From assembly GCF_018324205.1 (NCBI RefSeq), contig NZ_AP023356.1, forward strand, positions 496,001 to 560,000: DNA of 64,000 nt. Direction: 5' to 3'. The DNA comes from Actinoplanes ianthinogenes. Its GTDB lineage: Bacteria > Actinomycetota > Actinomycetes > Mycobacteriales > Micromonosporaceae. The translations under genes were made by a program, and so were the position numbers. A model generated the notes under the pieces. It was not told the origin of the DNA and made no database searches. It saw only the letters and a program-made list of their open reading frames with translations. Positions 9,003 through 17,874 of the stretch are shown piece by piece (position 1 is the first letter of the stretch; every line of letters begins with the position of its first letter).

Positions 9003-9640
9003 CGCCAGCCAAGCACACCGAGCTGGCCCTAACGGCCCTATCACGGGCCGCGAAAGGGCCACGAGCGCCAGCCGAGCACACCGAGCTGGCCCCGACGGCC
9101 CCACCACCGGCCAGGAAAGGACCATGAGCACCAGCCGAGCACAACCAGCTGGCCCTGACGGCCCTATCACGGGCCGGGAAAGGGCCATGAACGCCAGCCC
9201 AGTACAACGAGCTGGCCCTGACAGGCCCACCACCGGCCGGGAAAGGGCCACGAGCACCAGCCGAGCACACCGAGCTGGCCCTGACAGCCCTATCACGGGC
9301 CGGGAAAGGGCCATGAACGCCAGCCAAGTACAACGAGCTGGCCCTGACAGGCCCACCACCGGCCGGGAAAGGGCCACGAGCACCAGCCGAGCACACCGAG
9401 CTGGCCCTGACAGCCCTATCACGGGCCGGGAAAGGGCCATGAACGCCAGCCCAGTACAACGAGCTGGCCCTGACAGCCCTATCACGGGCCGGGAAAGGGC
9501 CATGAACGCCAGCCGAGCACAACGAGCTGGCCCTGACGGCCCTATCACGGGCCGGGAAAGGGCCATGAACGCCAGCCGAGCACACCGAGCTGGCTCTCAC
9601 GGCCCTATCACGGGCTGGGAAAGGGCCGTGAGCGCCAGCC
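9003..9640. repeat. ten tandem copies of a 63-bp repeat
   Basis: The anchor GAGCTGGCC (or a one-base variant) recurs at 9020, 9083, 9146, 9209, 9272, 9335, 9398, 9461, 9524 and 9587, exactly 63 bp apart. Two unit types occur. Type A carries GGCCCTATCACGGGCC, which can fold into a short hairpin; type B carries GGCC(C)CACCACCGGCC. The order is A B A B A B A A A A, so copies 4-5 and 6-7 look like 126-bp duplications. Because 63 is a multiple of three, all frames stay open through it on both strands; I see no evidence that it is translated. It fills most of the roughly 900 bp between the divergent operon promoter and the next gene. Confidence 0.93.
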
Positions 9641-9747
9641 GGGTTTTGCGCTTGTGCGGCGGGATCACCGCTCCGGGTGCGAGGCGGCATCCGGGCGGCA
9701 GGGAGTTGCCGGACGACACGGTGAGTGGTTGCGCGCATAGTGGCGGC

Positions 9748-10317
9748 GTGAGCGACCCGAGATTTCTGGCGGAGGTCGTGGTCCGGCTGCTCGGGAGCGG
9801 CGGGCTCATGGCGGGCGGCCAGGAAATCCAGGTCGCAGGCCCGGGCGGGGACGCAGGCCCGGGCGGGGACGCAGGCACGGGCGCGGGCGGGGACGCGGGA
9901 CCAGGCGCGGGCGGGGACGCGGGACCGGGCCCGGGCGCGGGCGCGGGCGGAGACGCGGGCGCGGGCGGGGACGCGGGACCAGGCGCGGGCGGGGACGCGG
10001 GACCGGGCCCGGGCCGGGACACGGGCGGGGACACGGGCGGGGACACGGGACCGGGCGCGGGTGCGGGCGCGGTAGTGACCCGGCTTGCTGAGGCGGTCGG
10101 GGCGCGGTTTGCAGGGGACGTCGTGGCGTCGGGGCTGGTGGCGGCGGTCCGGGGCGGACGCTCCTCGCCGGACGAGGTGCTGGACCTGCTCGGCACGGTG
10201 CACCGCCGGATCCAGGCGGATCCGGTGTTCCGGGAGGAGGCGCGGCAGCTCGTGGTGGCGGCCTACGCCGACCCGTCGATCGCACCGATGCTGCCGGACC
10301 CCTCCCCCGGCCTCTGA
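9748..10317 (+). CDS. hypothetical protein with a Gly/Asp-rich low-complexity insertion
   Basis: A 189-residue protein starting at GTG 9748. The N-terminal 25 residues (SDPRFLAEVVVRLLGSGGL) and the C-terminal 80 residues (VVTRLAEAVGARFAGDVVAS to the end) look like ordinary helical protein. Between them, about residues 32-108, is a stretch of GGDAGPGAGGD-like repeats. The split suggests a small helical domain with an expanded flexible loop. I do not recognise the family. The frame stays open far upstream through the 63-bp repeats, but the GTG at 9748 begins sequence with normal composition. It is convergent with the LuxR-type gene. Confidence 0.5.
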   Translation: MSDPRFLAEVVVRLLGSGGLMAGGQEIQVAGPGGDAGPGGDAGTGAGGDAGPGAGGDAGPGPGAGAGGDAGAGGDAGPGAGGDAGPGPGRDTGGDTGGDTGPGAGAGAVVTRLAEAVGARFAGDVVASGLVAAVRGGRSSPDEVLDLLGTVHRRIQADPVFREEARQLVVAAYADPSIAPMLPDPSPGL

Positions 10318-10392
10318 AGCCGGTCCTCGAACGCGGTCTGCCCGACACCGGTCGCCGCCGAAGCCGGTCGCCGCCGGCCCCTCCGCGGGACC

Positions 10393-13191
10393 CTACGGCT
10401 CCGCGGCACCTTCCGGCTCCGCGGGAGCCTCGGCGAGAGGCGGAAGGACGGCGGTCAGGTGGCGGACCAGCTGGGTGCGGGAGTTCAGCCCCAGCTTCCG
10501 GTAGGCGCTGGACAGGTGGCTCTCGACGGTCTTGCGGGAGATGAACAGGGCCGCCGCCACCTCCGGATTGCTGCGCCCCTCGGCCACCGCCCGGGCCACC
10601 TGCAACTCCTGCGGCGTGAGCAGGTGCATCGGCGATTCCGTACGGACCGGGGAACGCTCGCCGGCCGCGGCCAGCTCGGCGGTGGCCTGCCGGGCGAACG
10701 GCACCGCGTCCAGCTGTTCGAAAACGGTCAGCGCGTCGCGGAGCAGCGGGCGGGCCTCGGCCCGGCGACGGTTCCGGCGCAGGGTGCGGGCCAGCAGCAG
10801 CCGGGTGCGGGCGGCCTCGAAGGGCTGGGCGACCCGCTCGAACCGGGACAGGGCGGCCCGCAGGTGGGCTTCCGCCTCGGCCGGGTCGTCGGCCAGCAGC
10901 GCCCGGCACCGGTCGACGGCCGCCCGCACCCCGGTCAGGCCGAACCCGGCGGTCCGGGCGGCGAACTCGTCGAGCCGGTCCCGGGCCGGCTCCCGCTGGC
11001 CGGCGCACCGGTACGCCTCGACCAGGTCGGCCGCCCACGGCAGGAAGTCCGGGAAGTCCAGGCCGGTGTGCGCGCAGAACTCGCGGACCGCTTCCAAGCA
11101 GGCGACCGCCTCCTGGGGCTCGCCGGTGGCCAGGTGCAGCGCGCCCCGGGTGGAGCCCTCGAACGGCAGCAGGCCGGGCGTGCCGAGCGGCCCGGCGATC
11201 CGGCGGGCCTCGGCCAGCCGCCGCGCCGCCGGCGCCGGGCGGCCGCGGAACGCGTCGAACCGGGCCAGCACCACCTGGGCGAATCCGGCGCTGGACACCT
11301 CTTGCAGCTCGCGGGCCAGGCGTAGGGACTCCTCGGCGGCGACGTACCCGGCCGGCCAGTCGCCGGTGCAGCGGCGTAGCTCGGCCTCGAAGGAGAGGGC
11401 CCGGATCAGTGGGCTGAGCGCACCGGCCCGGCGGGTCGCGGTGATCACCCGGGTCAGCAGCCGGTCGGCGGCCCGGTACTCCTCCAGCCAGCACAGGCAC
11501 AGCCCGGCCAGGCTCAGCGGGTGCGCGTCGGCGACCGGGTCGAGCGTGTCCAGGTAGGCGGCGTGGGCGTGCAGCACCGCCCGGCTGGCGGCGAGGTCGC
11601 CGGTGAACATCCGGGTCTGCGCGAGGGCGATCCGGGCGGCCGGGTCCTCGCCGGCCAGGTCCGCGGCCCGGCGGGCGTATCCGTACGCGTCCCGGAACCG
11701 CCCGTCGATCAGGGCCGGGTCGACGGCCGCCCGCAGCAGGGTGGCGGCCCGCCCCGGGTCGGCCGGCAGCACCGCCTCGGCCGCGTCGACCAGCACCCGC
11801 TGCGCGATCGACGGGGTGCCGCGGCGGGTCAGCACCGATCCCTGCGCCAGCGCGATGTCGGCCGCCGGTCGCGGCTCGGTGACCAGCAGCCGGGCCTGCC
11901 CCAGCCAGGTCGCGGCGTCGCTCAGTCCACCGGCGAGCTGGGCGTCCGCGGCGGCCGCGAGCAGCAGCCGGCTCCGGGCGGCCGGGTCGGCGGTCAGCTC
12001 GGCGGCGCGGTGCAGGGCCCGGGCCGCGTCCCCGTACGCGGTCCGGCGGCGCATCTCCCCCGCCGCGAGGGTCAGCTCCCCGGCGGCCCGCTCGTCCGGG
12101 CCCAGCACGTCGGCGGCCAGGTACCAGGCGCGTTCGCCGCCGGTGGCGGTCGCGGCCAGCGCCTCGTACGCCCGCCGCCGCTCCTCGACGGTCGCGCCAC
12201 GCTGCACCGCGGTCCGCAGCAGCGGATGGGTGAAGCCGAGCCGCCGGTCGTCCCGCCGGATCAGGCCGGCCGCCTCGGCCTCGGCCAGCGCGCCCCGCCC
12301 GGCGCCGAGCGACTGGACGGCGGCGTGCAGGAACGCGGTGTCGGCGGAGGCGCTGAGGGCGACCGCGAGCAGGGCGGACCGGGTCGCCTCGGGCAGCCCG
12401 GCGACCCGGGTGGCGAAGGCCTGCTGGAGTCCGGCCCGGATCGGCAGCGGCTCGGGCAGCGGCGCCGCACCGGCCAGCTGGCTGTCGGTGAGGGCGTCCG
12501 CGGCGTCGGCGAGGGCCAGCGGGTTGCCACCGGTGGCGCGCCAGAGCTGGTCGGCCACCCCGGGCGCGGTGTGGCCGGGGCGGTGCCGGTCGAGCAGCCG
12601 GGTGCTCGCATCCCGGCTCAAACCGGCCAGGTGCAGCGCGTCGCACCCGGTGTCGATGGCCGGGTCGTCGCGGGTGGCCAGGACCATGGCGACCGGGTCG
12701 GCGGCGAGGCGGCGGGCGGCGAACAGCAGCGCGGCGCGGGACGGCTCGTCGATCCAGTGTGCGTCGTCGACCACCACCAGCACCGGTTCCCGTTCGGCGG
12801 CCGTGGTGAGCAGCGCCAGGGTGGCCAGGCAGACCGCGTACGGGCTCAGGTCCCGGTCCTGGTCCGCCAGGGCCAGGGCGGCGCGCAGCGCCCGGGACTG
12901 CGGGCGGGGCAGGCGCGGGACCAGGGTCAGCAGGGGGTGCAGCAGGTCGCCGAGGCCGGCGTAGGGCAGCGACGCCTCGGACTCCAGGCCGGTGGTGGCC
13001 AGCACGGTGACGCCGGTGGCGCCGGACATCAGGTGGGCGAGCAGCGCGGTCTTGCCGACGCCGGGTTCACCGGTGAGCAGCAGCGCGCCGCCGGCGCCGG
13101 AGCGGGCCGCGTCGAGCAGGGCGCCGAGGGCCAGGCAGGGCTGTTCCCGGCCGACCAGTTCGGCCACCTCGGCACGGACGCGGAACGGCAT
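10393..13191 (-). CDS. LuxR-family regulator with N-terminal AAA ATPase (LAL type)
   Basis: A 932-residue regulator. The N-terminal ATPase has Walker A GEPGVGKTALLA near residue 47 and Walker B VLVVVDDAHWID near residue 135. The centre is a long helical-repeat (TPR-like) region. The C-terminus is a LuxR helix-turn-helix (LTPQELQVARAVAEGRSNPE then SRKTVESHLSSAYRKLGL). Start at ATG 13191 is supported by GGAGG 8 bp upstream, in preference to 13224. It is divergent from the first eCIS gene, 283 bp away, and may control the cluster; this is inference from position. The signal it senses cannot be read from sequence. Confidence 0.88.
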   Translation of the reverse strand: MPFRVRAEVAELVGREQPCLALGALLDAARSGAGGALLLTGEPGVGKTALLAHLMSGATGVTVLATTGLESEASLPYAGLGDLLHPLLTLVPRLPRPQSRALRAALALADQDRDLSPYAVCLATLALLTTAAEREPVLVVVDDAHWIDEPSRAALLFAARRLAADPVAMVLATRDDPAIDTGCDALHLAGLSRDASTRLLDRHRPGHTAPGVADQLWRATGGNPLALADAADALTDSQLAGAAPLPEPLPIRAGLQQAFATRVAGLPEATRSALLAVALSASADTAFLHAAVQSLGAGRGALAEAEAAGLIRRDDRRLGFTHPLLRTAVQRGATVEERRRAYEALAATATGGERAWYLAADVLGPDERAAGELTLAAGEMRRRTAYGDAARALHRAAELTADPAARSRLLLAAAADAQLAGGLSDAATWLGQARLLVTEPRPAADIALAQGSVLTRRGTPSIAQRVLVDAAEAVLPADPGRAATLLRAAVDPALIDGRFRDAYGYARRAADLAGEDPAARIALAQTRMFTGDLAASRAVLHAHAAYLDTLDPVADAHPLSLAGLCLCWLEEYRAADRLLTRVITATRRAGALSPLIRALSFEAELRRCTGDWPAGYVAAEESLRLARELQEVSSAGFAQVVLARFDAFRGRPAPAARRLAEARRIAGPLGTPGLLPFEGSTRGALHLATGEPQEAVACLEAVREFCAHTGLDFPDFLPWAADLVEAYRCAGQREPARDRLDEFAARTAGFGLTGVRAAVDRCRALLADDPAEAEAHLRAALSRFERVAQPFEAARTRLLLARTLRRNRRRAEARPLLRDALTVFEQLDAVPFARQATAELAAAGERSPVRTESPMHLLTPQELQVARAVAEGRSNPEVAAALFISRKTVESHLSSAYRKLGLNSRTQLVRHLTAVLPPLAEAPAEPEGAAEP

Positions 13192-13474
13192 CGCCGGCCT
13201 CCGGAGAGCAGCGGTAACGAGCAACGTGGACGATTCGCCCGTGCTTCACCATGGCTGGTCGAAGCAGATCAAGTCCACCGGCCGTTCGTATCCGGGACAT
13301 CGGCGCAATCGGGGAACTCCCCCGGCGTACGCGAGGAGAACCGGACGTTGACAGCGGTCCGGAACCGGTCGGCTCCGCGCAGCGGCCGCCTCCCCGCCCC
13401 GGGACTTCCCGGAAGCGGGCGGACGCCGCGCAACCCGAGGATTTCTCCATGCATGTCCGACCGGAGGCGTCACG

Positions 13475-14032
13475 GTGAACGACTTCGCCGCGATCAAGAC
13501 CGTCAGCCGGGCGCTGCGGGAGCTGCTCAAGCAGCACATCACCGACAGCCCGCTGACGGAGCTGAACGGCGTCCCGATCGACCTGCGTTCACCGAAGGAG
13601 CTGCGCGACGCGACGAAGCCGCCGAGCCCGCCGACCGGGGTGTGCCTGTGGCTGTACCGGGTGGCCCGCAACGCCGACGCGCTCAACCTGCCGCCGCGCG
13701 ACGGGCAGTGGCCGGCCGCCGTGGTGGACCTGCACTACCTGGTCGCGCCGGTCACCGAGGACACCCTGGCCGAGCAGGCCTTGCTCGGGCGGGTGTTGCA
13801 GGTCTTCGGCGACCACGAGCGGCTGCGCCCGGCGGAGACCGAGCTGAGCGTGACGATGGAGACGCTCGGGCTGGAGGAGCTGACCCGGGTCTGGACGGCG
13901 TTGCAGGAGCCCTATCAGCTGAGCGCGTCGTTCCTGGTGCGCATGGTCGAAATCGGTCCCGGTCACCTGACCGCCGTGGCGCCGCCGGTGCACGAGCGGA
14001 TCAACCGCTACGAGCAGATCGGCACGCCATGA
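13475..14032 (+). CDS. eCIS Pvc16/Afp16-like tail terminator (DUF4255)
   Basis: A 185-residue protein starting with MNDFAAIKTVSRALRELLKQ and carrying the DUF4255 pattern: WLYRVARNADALNLPP, then PAAVVDLHYLVAPV, the LLGRVLQVFGDHERL helix and TMETLGLEELTRVWTAL followed by QLSASFLVRMVEI. DUF4255 proteins form the N-terminal part of Pvc16/Afp16, which caps the tube and sheath at the distal end of contractile injection particles. It opens the cluster and overlaps the next gene by 4 bp (ATGA). A possible promoter element TTGACA lies at 13348-13353, with no convincing -10 box. Confidence 0.85.
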   Translation: MNDFAAIKTVSRALRELLKQHITDSPLTELNGVPIDLRSPKELRDATKPPSPPTGVCLWLYRVARNADALNLPPRDGQWPAAVVDLHYLVAPVTEDTLAEQALLGRVLQVFGDHERLRPAETELSVTMETLGLEELTRVWTALQEPYQLSASFLVRMVEIGPGHLTAVAPPVHERINRYEQIGTP

Positions 14033-14685
14033 CACGCCTGGACCTGGTCGCGGTGTACGCGGCGCTGATCGAGGTGCGGGCCACCGACGAGGTCACCGGC
14101 GAGCGCGTCCCGGTGCCCGGCGTCACCGGTGACCTGGCGAGCCTGCCCCGGCGGATCCGCCTGACGGTCACCGCGCCCGGATATCGGCCGCTGCCGCCAC
14201 GCGACCTGCTGGTGACCGCGCCCCGGATCGAGACGGTGACGCTGCGGCCGCTGCCGGTGCGCCTGCAAGGCGTGGTCGTCACCGGGCAGCTGACGCCGGA
14301 GCCGGTGCCCGGCGCGCTGGTCACCGTCGCCGCGGCGCAGGCGGGGGATCCGCCGCTGCTCGCGCTCCGCTCGCCCCTGCGGACCGCGCATCAGGCGACA
14401 GCTTCGGTACGCGACCCCGCCGGCCCGTGGCAGACCACCCTCGCCCACGCCGTGGACCCCGGCGACGCCCTGCTCCGGCTGGCCGCCGCGCCACCTCCCG
14501 GGATCGCGGCCGTCGACGTGGACGGCGAGCAGCGGGCGGTCGGGGCGGTCAGCGGCGCCACCGGCGATTACGTACTCCGCGGGATCGGCGGTGTCCGGTC
14601 ACTCCGGATACGCGCCGCCACCGGGCCGGAGATGACCTGGGACGTCGCCTACGGGCAGGTCAACGACGTGGAACTGCGGGTCTGA
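14029..14685 (+). CDS. eCIS-associated beta-rich protein of unknown function
   Basis: A 218-residue protein without a recognised family. Its pattern is beta-sandwich-like: AALIEVRATDEVTGERVPVP, RIRLTVTAPGYRPLPP and VVVTGQLTPEPVPGALVTV resemble carboxypeptidase-regulatory-like repeats, and the C-terminus has SGATGDYVLRGIGGVRSLRI. Its place between the terminator and the sheath, with a 4-bp overlap upstream, suggests a structural or accessory part of the particle cap. No catalytic motif, signal peptide or membrane segment is visible. Confidence 0.7.
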   Translation: MTRLDLVAVYAALIEVRATDEVTGERVPVPGVTGDLASLPRRIRLTVTAPGYRPLPPRDLLVTAPRIETVTLRPLPVRLQGVVVTGQLTPEPVPGALVTVAAAQAGDPPLLALRSPLRTAHQATASVRDPAGPWQTTLAHAVDPGDALLRLAAAPPPGIAAVDVDGEQRAVGAVSGATGDYVLRGIGGVRSLRIRAATGPEMTWDVAYGQVNDVELRV

Positions 14686-14697
14686 CGAGGAGACGTG

Positions 14698-17424
14698 ATG
14701 GCCGAGTACCTGAGCCCCGGGGTCTACCTGGAGGAAGCCGACACCGGCGCGCGCCCGATCGAGGGCGTGTCGGTCAGCGTCGCCGGACTGGCCGGCGTCA
14801 CCGAACGCGGCCCGGTGAACCGGCCCACCCAGGTGATCAGCCTCGCCGACTTCACCCGCCGGTTCGGCGGCACGATCAACCGGCGCGCGGTGCCGGACCC
14901 GGCCGGACCGGCCTGGGTGCTGCCGCACGCCGTGGAGGGCTTCTTCACCAACGGCGGGAGCCTGCTCTTCGTGGTGCGGGTGCTGCCCGACGAGGCGACC
15001 TACTCGACCGTGCTCCTGTACGCCACCGAGGACGCCGGTTACTCCGGGGCGCCGGTGGCGCTCGCCCGGCGCGGTGACCGCCTGCTGGTCGTGGCCGACC
15101 CGGCCGGACCGGCGCCCGGCGACGTGGTGCGGATCGAGGACGACACCCGCACCGAGTACGTCACGGCCGGCACCGGCACCCCGATCGCGCTGACCGCGCC
15201 GCTGACCGCCGCCGCCCCGGCCGGGACCACCGTCGTTCCCAAGGCGGCGGGCAAGCCGCCGGGCACCACGCTGGTGCACCCGGCCGCGGCCGGCGACCGG
15301 CTGCTGGTGGTGCAGGACGCCACCGTCCTGCCCGCCGCCAAGGACGTCGTGCTCGGCACCGATCCGGCGCAGCAGCTCGGCCGGGGCGCCCTCGCCACCG
15401 CCGCCCTGAGCGGCCCGCTGACCCTGCGGCACGACGCCGGCACGCCGGTGGAGAAGCACACCGTCGCCGCCGAGACGACGATCACCGCGGTCGGCTCCGG
15501 CTCCCTGGAGGTGGCGGCCGCCGCCGGGCTCGCCGCAGACGACTGGGTCCACCTGGCCGGCGCGGCCGGCGACGAGTTCGCCCAGGTCGCCACCGTGACC
15601 GCGGCCGCACCGTTCACGATCACCTTCACGGCGCCGCTGCGGCACGCCTACGCCGTGAACGACAAGGTCCAGCGCCTGGCCGGGGGCGGCAAGCCCGCCA
15701 CGCTGGTCCGGGACGGCTCTCCTGGGGACACCGCGCTGGTGCTGACCGGCGCGGTCGCCGACGGTGACCTGGTCCGGATCGGCTCCGCCCAGCGCGGCGA
15801 GTTCGCCGACGTGGTCGCGGGCGACACCGGTCTGCTGGTGCTGGCCGGACCGCTGACCGCGGCGCACGCCGTCGCCGGGGTCACCCTGACCGCCGTCACC
15901 CCGGTGCTGCGGCTGCAGGCGCTGCACCGTGGCGGCTGGGGCGACAACGTCCGGGTCACCGCCCAGCGCGAGCCCTCGCCGACCGTCGACACCACGACAC
16001 CGGGCGGCTCGGCGACCGCACCGACCGTCGACCTCGACACCGGCGTCGGCCTGGAGCCCGGCAGCCTGCTGGAGTTCTCCGACGCGAACGGCGTGCTGTT
16101 CCGGCAGAAGGCCGAGTCCGTCCAGGGCACCACCGTCACGCTGCCCGCCGGCGGCCTGACCGCGGACGTCCCGGCCGGCACTCGGGTCCGCACCACCGAG
16201 TTCGCCCTCACCGTCGAACTGGTCCGCACCGACCCGCGGACCCGCCGCGAGACGATCGCCCCGGGCGGCTCGCAGACCCTGCGCAACCTGGTCCTCGACC
16301 CCCGGCACAGCCGCTGGGCGCCGCGCGTGATCGGCGCGATCCCGGCGCTGGACCAGGCCGGCGAGGGCGAGGCCGATCTGGTCCGGATGGCCGACCCGCG
16401 CCCGGCCGCCGCCGCCCGTGCCGCGCTCACCCCCTGGCCGGATCTCCTGACCAGCGTCGACCCGGCGCTCGGCGAGCGTCCGCTGGGCCGCCGGATGAGC
16501 GGCGGCGCCGACCACCTGGAGAAGCTGACCGACGACATCCTGATCGGCGCCGACTCGATCGAGCCGGCCGAGCGCACCGGCCTGCAGGCGCTGCGCAACG
16601 TCGAGCAGATCAGCATGGTGGCCGCGCCCGGCTGGACCGGCGCGCGGGTGCAGCAGGCGCTGCTCACCCACTGCGAGCAGATGCGGTACCGGATCGCGGT
16701 GCTGGACTCGCGGCGGGGCGGCCCGCCGTACGGGCTGCGGGTGGACGAGGTGCTGACGCAGCGCGGGAACTACGACTCGCGGCACGGCGCGCTGTACTAC
16801 CCGTGGCTGGTGATCGACGACCCGTACCGGGACAACCCGGCCGTGCCGTCGCCGGTCTGGATCCCGCCGAGCGGCCACGTCCTCGGCGTCTACGCCCGCA
16901 CCGACGTGCACCTGGCCCCGGCCAACGCCACCCTGACCGGCGTCGACGGCTTCCAGACGCGCCTGGTCAAGGCGCAGCAGGACCTGCTGAACCCGCGCGG
17001 CGTCAACGCGCTGCGCGACTTCCGCGACCAGAACCGCGGCCTGCGGGTGTGGGGTGCGCGCTGCGTGACCAGCGACAGCGACTGGAAGTACGTGAACGTC
17101 CGGCGGCTGTTCAACTTCCTCGAGGCGTCCATCGAGAACGGCACCCAGTGGGCGGTGTTCCGGCCCAACGACCGGCCGCTCTGGTCCCAGGTACGGCAGA
17201 GCGTCTCGGCGTTCCTCACCTCGGTCTGGCGCGACGGTGCGTTGCAGGGCCGGACCCCGGACGAGGCGTTCTACGTGCGCTGCGACGAGACCACGATGAC
17301 CGGCGACGACATCGACAACGGCCGGCTGATCGTGGTGATCGGGGTGGCGCCGGTCAAGCCGGCCGAGTTCGTAGTGATCCGGATCGGCCAGTGGCCGGGC
17401 GGATCGATGGTCCAGGAGGGGTGA
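14698..17424 (+). CDS. eCIS sheath protein 1, with a large repetitive insertion
   Basis: A 908-residue phage-tail-sheath protein. The conserved N-terminus is YLSPGVYLEEADTGARPIEG with VAGLAGVTERGPVNRPTQV. The C-terminal half has YPWLVIDDPY, PPSGHVLGVYARTD, FQTRLVKAQQDLLNPRGVNA, WKYVNVRRLFNFLEASI and EAFYVRCDETTMT, all typical of contractile sheath subunits. Ordinary eCIS sheaths are roughly 350-500 residues; here residues about 115-490 are an insertion of at least five related beta units (GDxLLV...GDxVxI...). The start at ATG 14698 has AGGAGA upstream. The product forms the contracting outer sheath. Confidence 0.93.
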   Translation: MAEYLSPGVYLEEADTGARPIEGVSVSVAGLAGVTERGPVNRPTQVISLADFTRRFGGTINRRAVPDPAGPAWVLPHAVEGFFTNGGSLLFVVRVLPDEATYSTVLLYATEDAGYSGAPVALARRGDRLLVVADPAGPAPGDVVRIEDDTRTEYVTAGTGTPIALTAPLTAAAPAGTTVVPKAAGKPPGTTLVHPAAAGDRLLVVQDATVLPAAKDVVLGTDPAQQLGRGALATAALSGPLTLRHDAGTPVEKHTVAAETTITAVGSGSLEVAAAAGLAADDWVHLAGAAGDEFAQVATVTAAAPFTITFTAPLRHAYAVNDKVQRLAGGGKPATLVRDGSPGDTALVLTGAVADGDLVRIGSAQRGEFADVVAGDTGLLVLAGPLTAAHAVAGVTLTAVTPVLRLQALHRGGWGDNVRVTAQREPSPTVDTTTPGGSATAPTVDLDTGVGLEPGSLLEFSDANGVLFRQKAESVQGTTVTLPAGGLTADVPAGTRVRTTEFALTVELVRTDPRTRRETIAPGGSQTLRNLVLDPRHSRWAPRVIGAIPALDQAGEGEADLVRMADPRPAAAARAALTPWPDLLTSVDPALGERPLGRRMSGGADHLEKLTDDILIGADSIEPAERTGLQALRNVEQISMVAAPGWTGARVQQALLTHCEQMRYRIAVLDSRRGGPPYGLRVDEVLTQRGNYDSRHGALYYPWLVIDDPYRDNPAVPSPVWIPPSGHVLGVYARTDVHLAPANATLTGVDGFQTRLVKAQQDLLNPRGVNALRDFRDQNRGLRVWGARCVTSDSDWKYVNVRRLFNFLEASIENGTQWAVFRPNDRPLWSQVRQSVSAFLTSVWRDGALQGRTPDEAFYVRCDETTMTGDDIDNGRLIVVIGVAPVKPAEFVVIRIGQWPGGSMVQEG

Positions 17425-17430
17425 GCCGCG

Positions 17431-17874
17431 ATGGCCGTCGGTGAGCGCAAGGACCCGTTCGCGGGGTTCAACTTCCGGGTGCGGTTCGACCGCACCGGGC
17501 CCGACGTGGCGGCGTTCCGCGAGGTGACCGGGCTGACCTTCACCACCGCGCCGATCGAGTACCGGGCCGGCACCGACCCGGCGCTGCACGTGCGCAAGCT
17601 GACCGGGCTGCGCACGTTCGGCAACCTGACGCTGCGCCGGGGCATCACCACCAACCGGGAGCTGTGGACCTGGTATCGCAACGTGCTCAACGGGCTGCCG
17701 GACCGGCGCGGCGGCGAGATCGCGCTGCGTGACGAGCAGCAGGCCGACGTGCTGGTCTGGACGTTCGCCGACGCGTTCATCTGCAAGTGGCAGGGCCCGG
17801 CGCTGAACGCCACCACCAACGAGATCGCCATCGAAGAGGTGGAGATCTGCGTGGAGCGGGTGGAGCTGCAATGA
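17431..17874 (+). CDS. eCIS inner tube protein 1 (gp19/Afp1-like)
   Basis: A 147-residue tail-tube protein. It starts with DPFAGFNFRVRFDRTGPDVA and continues with FREVTGLTFTTAPIEYRAG, LRTFGNLTLRRGITTNRELW, WYRNVLNG and the final WQGPALNATTNEIAIEEVEI, the canonical pattern of T4-gp19-like tube subunits. Stacked hexamers of this protein form the inner tube that is driven out on contraction. It follows sheath 1 directly and overlaps the start of sheath 2 by 4 bp. Confidence 0.93.
   Translation: MAVGERKDPFAGFNFRVRFDRTGPDVAAFREVTGLTFTTAPIEYRAGTDPALHVRKLTGLRTFGNLTLRRGITTNRELWTWYRNVLNGLPDRRGGEIALRDEQQADVLVWTFADAFICKWQGPALNATTNEIAIEEVEICVERVELQ

Noticed and set aside
7863..9566. 567-residue version of the LacI-type gene reaching into the repeats
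   Set aside because: The extra N-terminus is the 63-bp repeat read backwards. The helix-turn-helix starts right at the GTG at 8846, which has a ribosome site.
9003..9640. CRISPR array
   Set aside because: Units are contiguous without unique spacers, and no cas genes are nearby.
8878..9747. Open frame translating the 63-bp repeats into 21-residue units on the plus strand
   Set aside because: 63 is divisible by three and the units lack stops in several frames on both strands, so openness is automatic. The frame also crosses the operon promoter and has no ribosome site.
14599..17871. 1090-residue minus-strand frame opposite the sheath and tube genes
   Set aside because: It is a composition shadow of the sheath gene with high Gln/His/Arg content and no recognisable domain.
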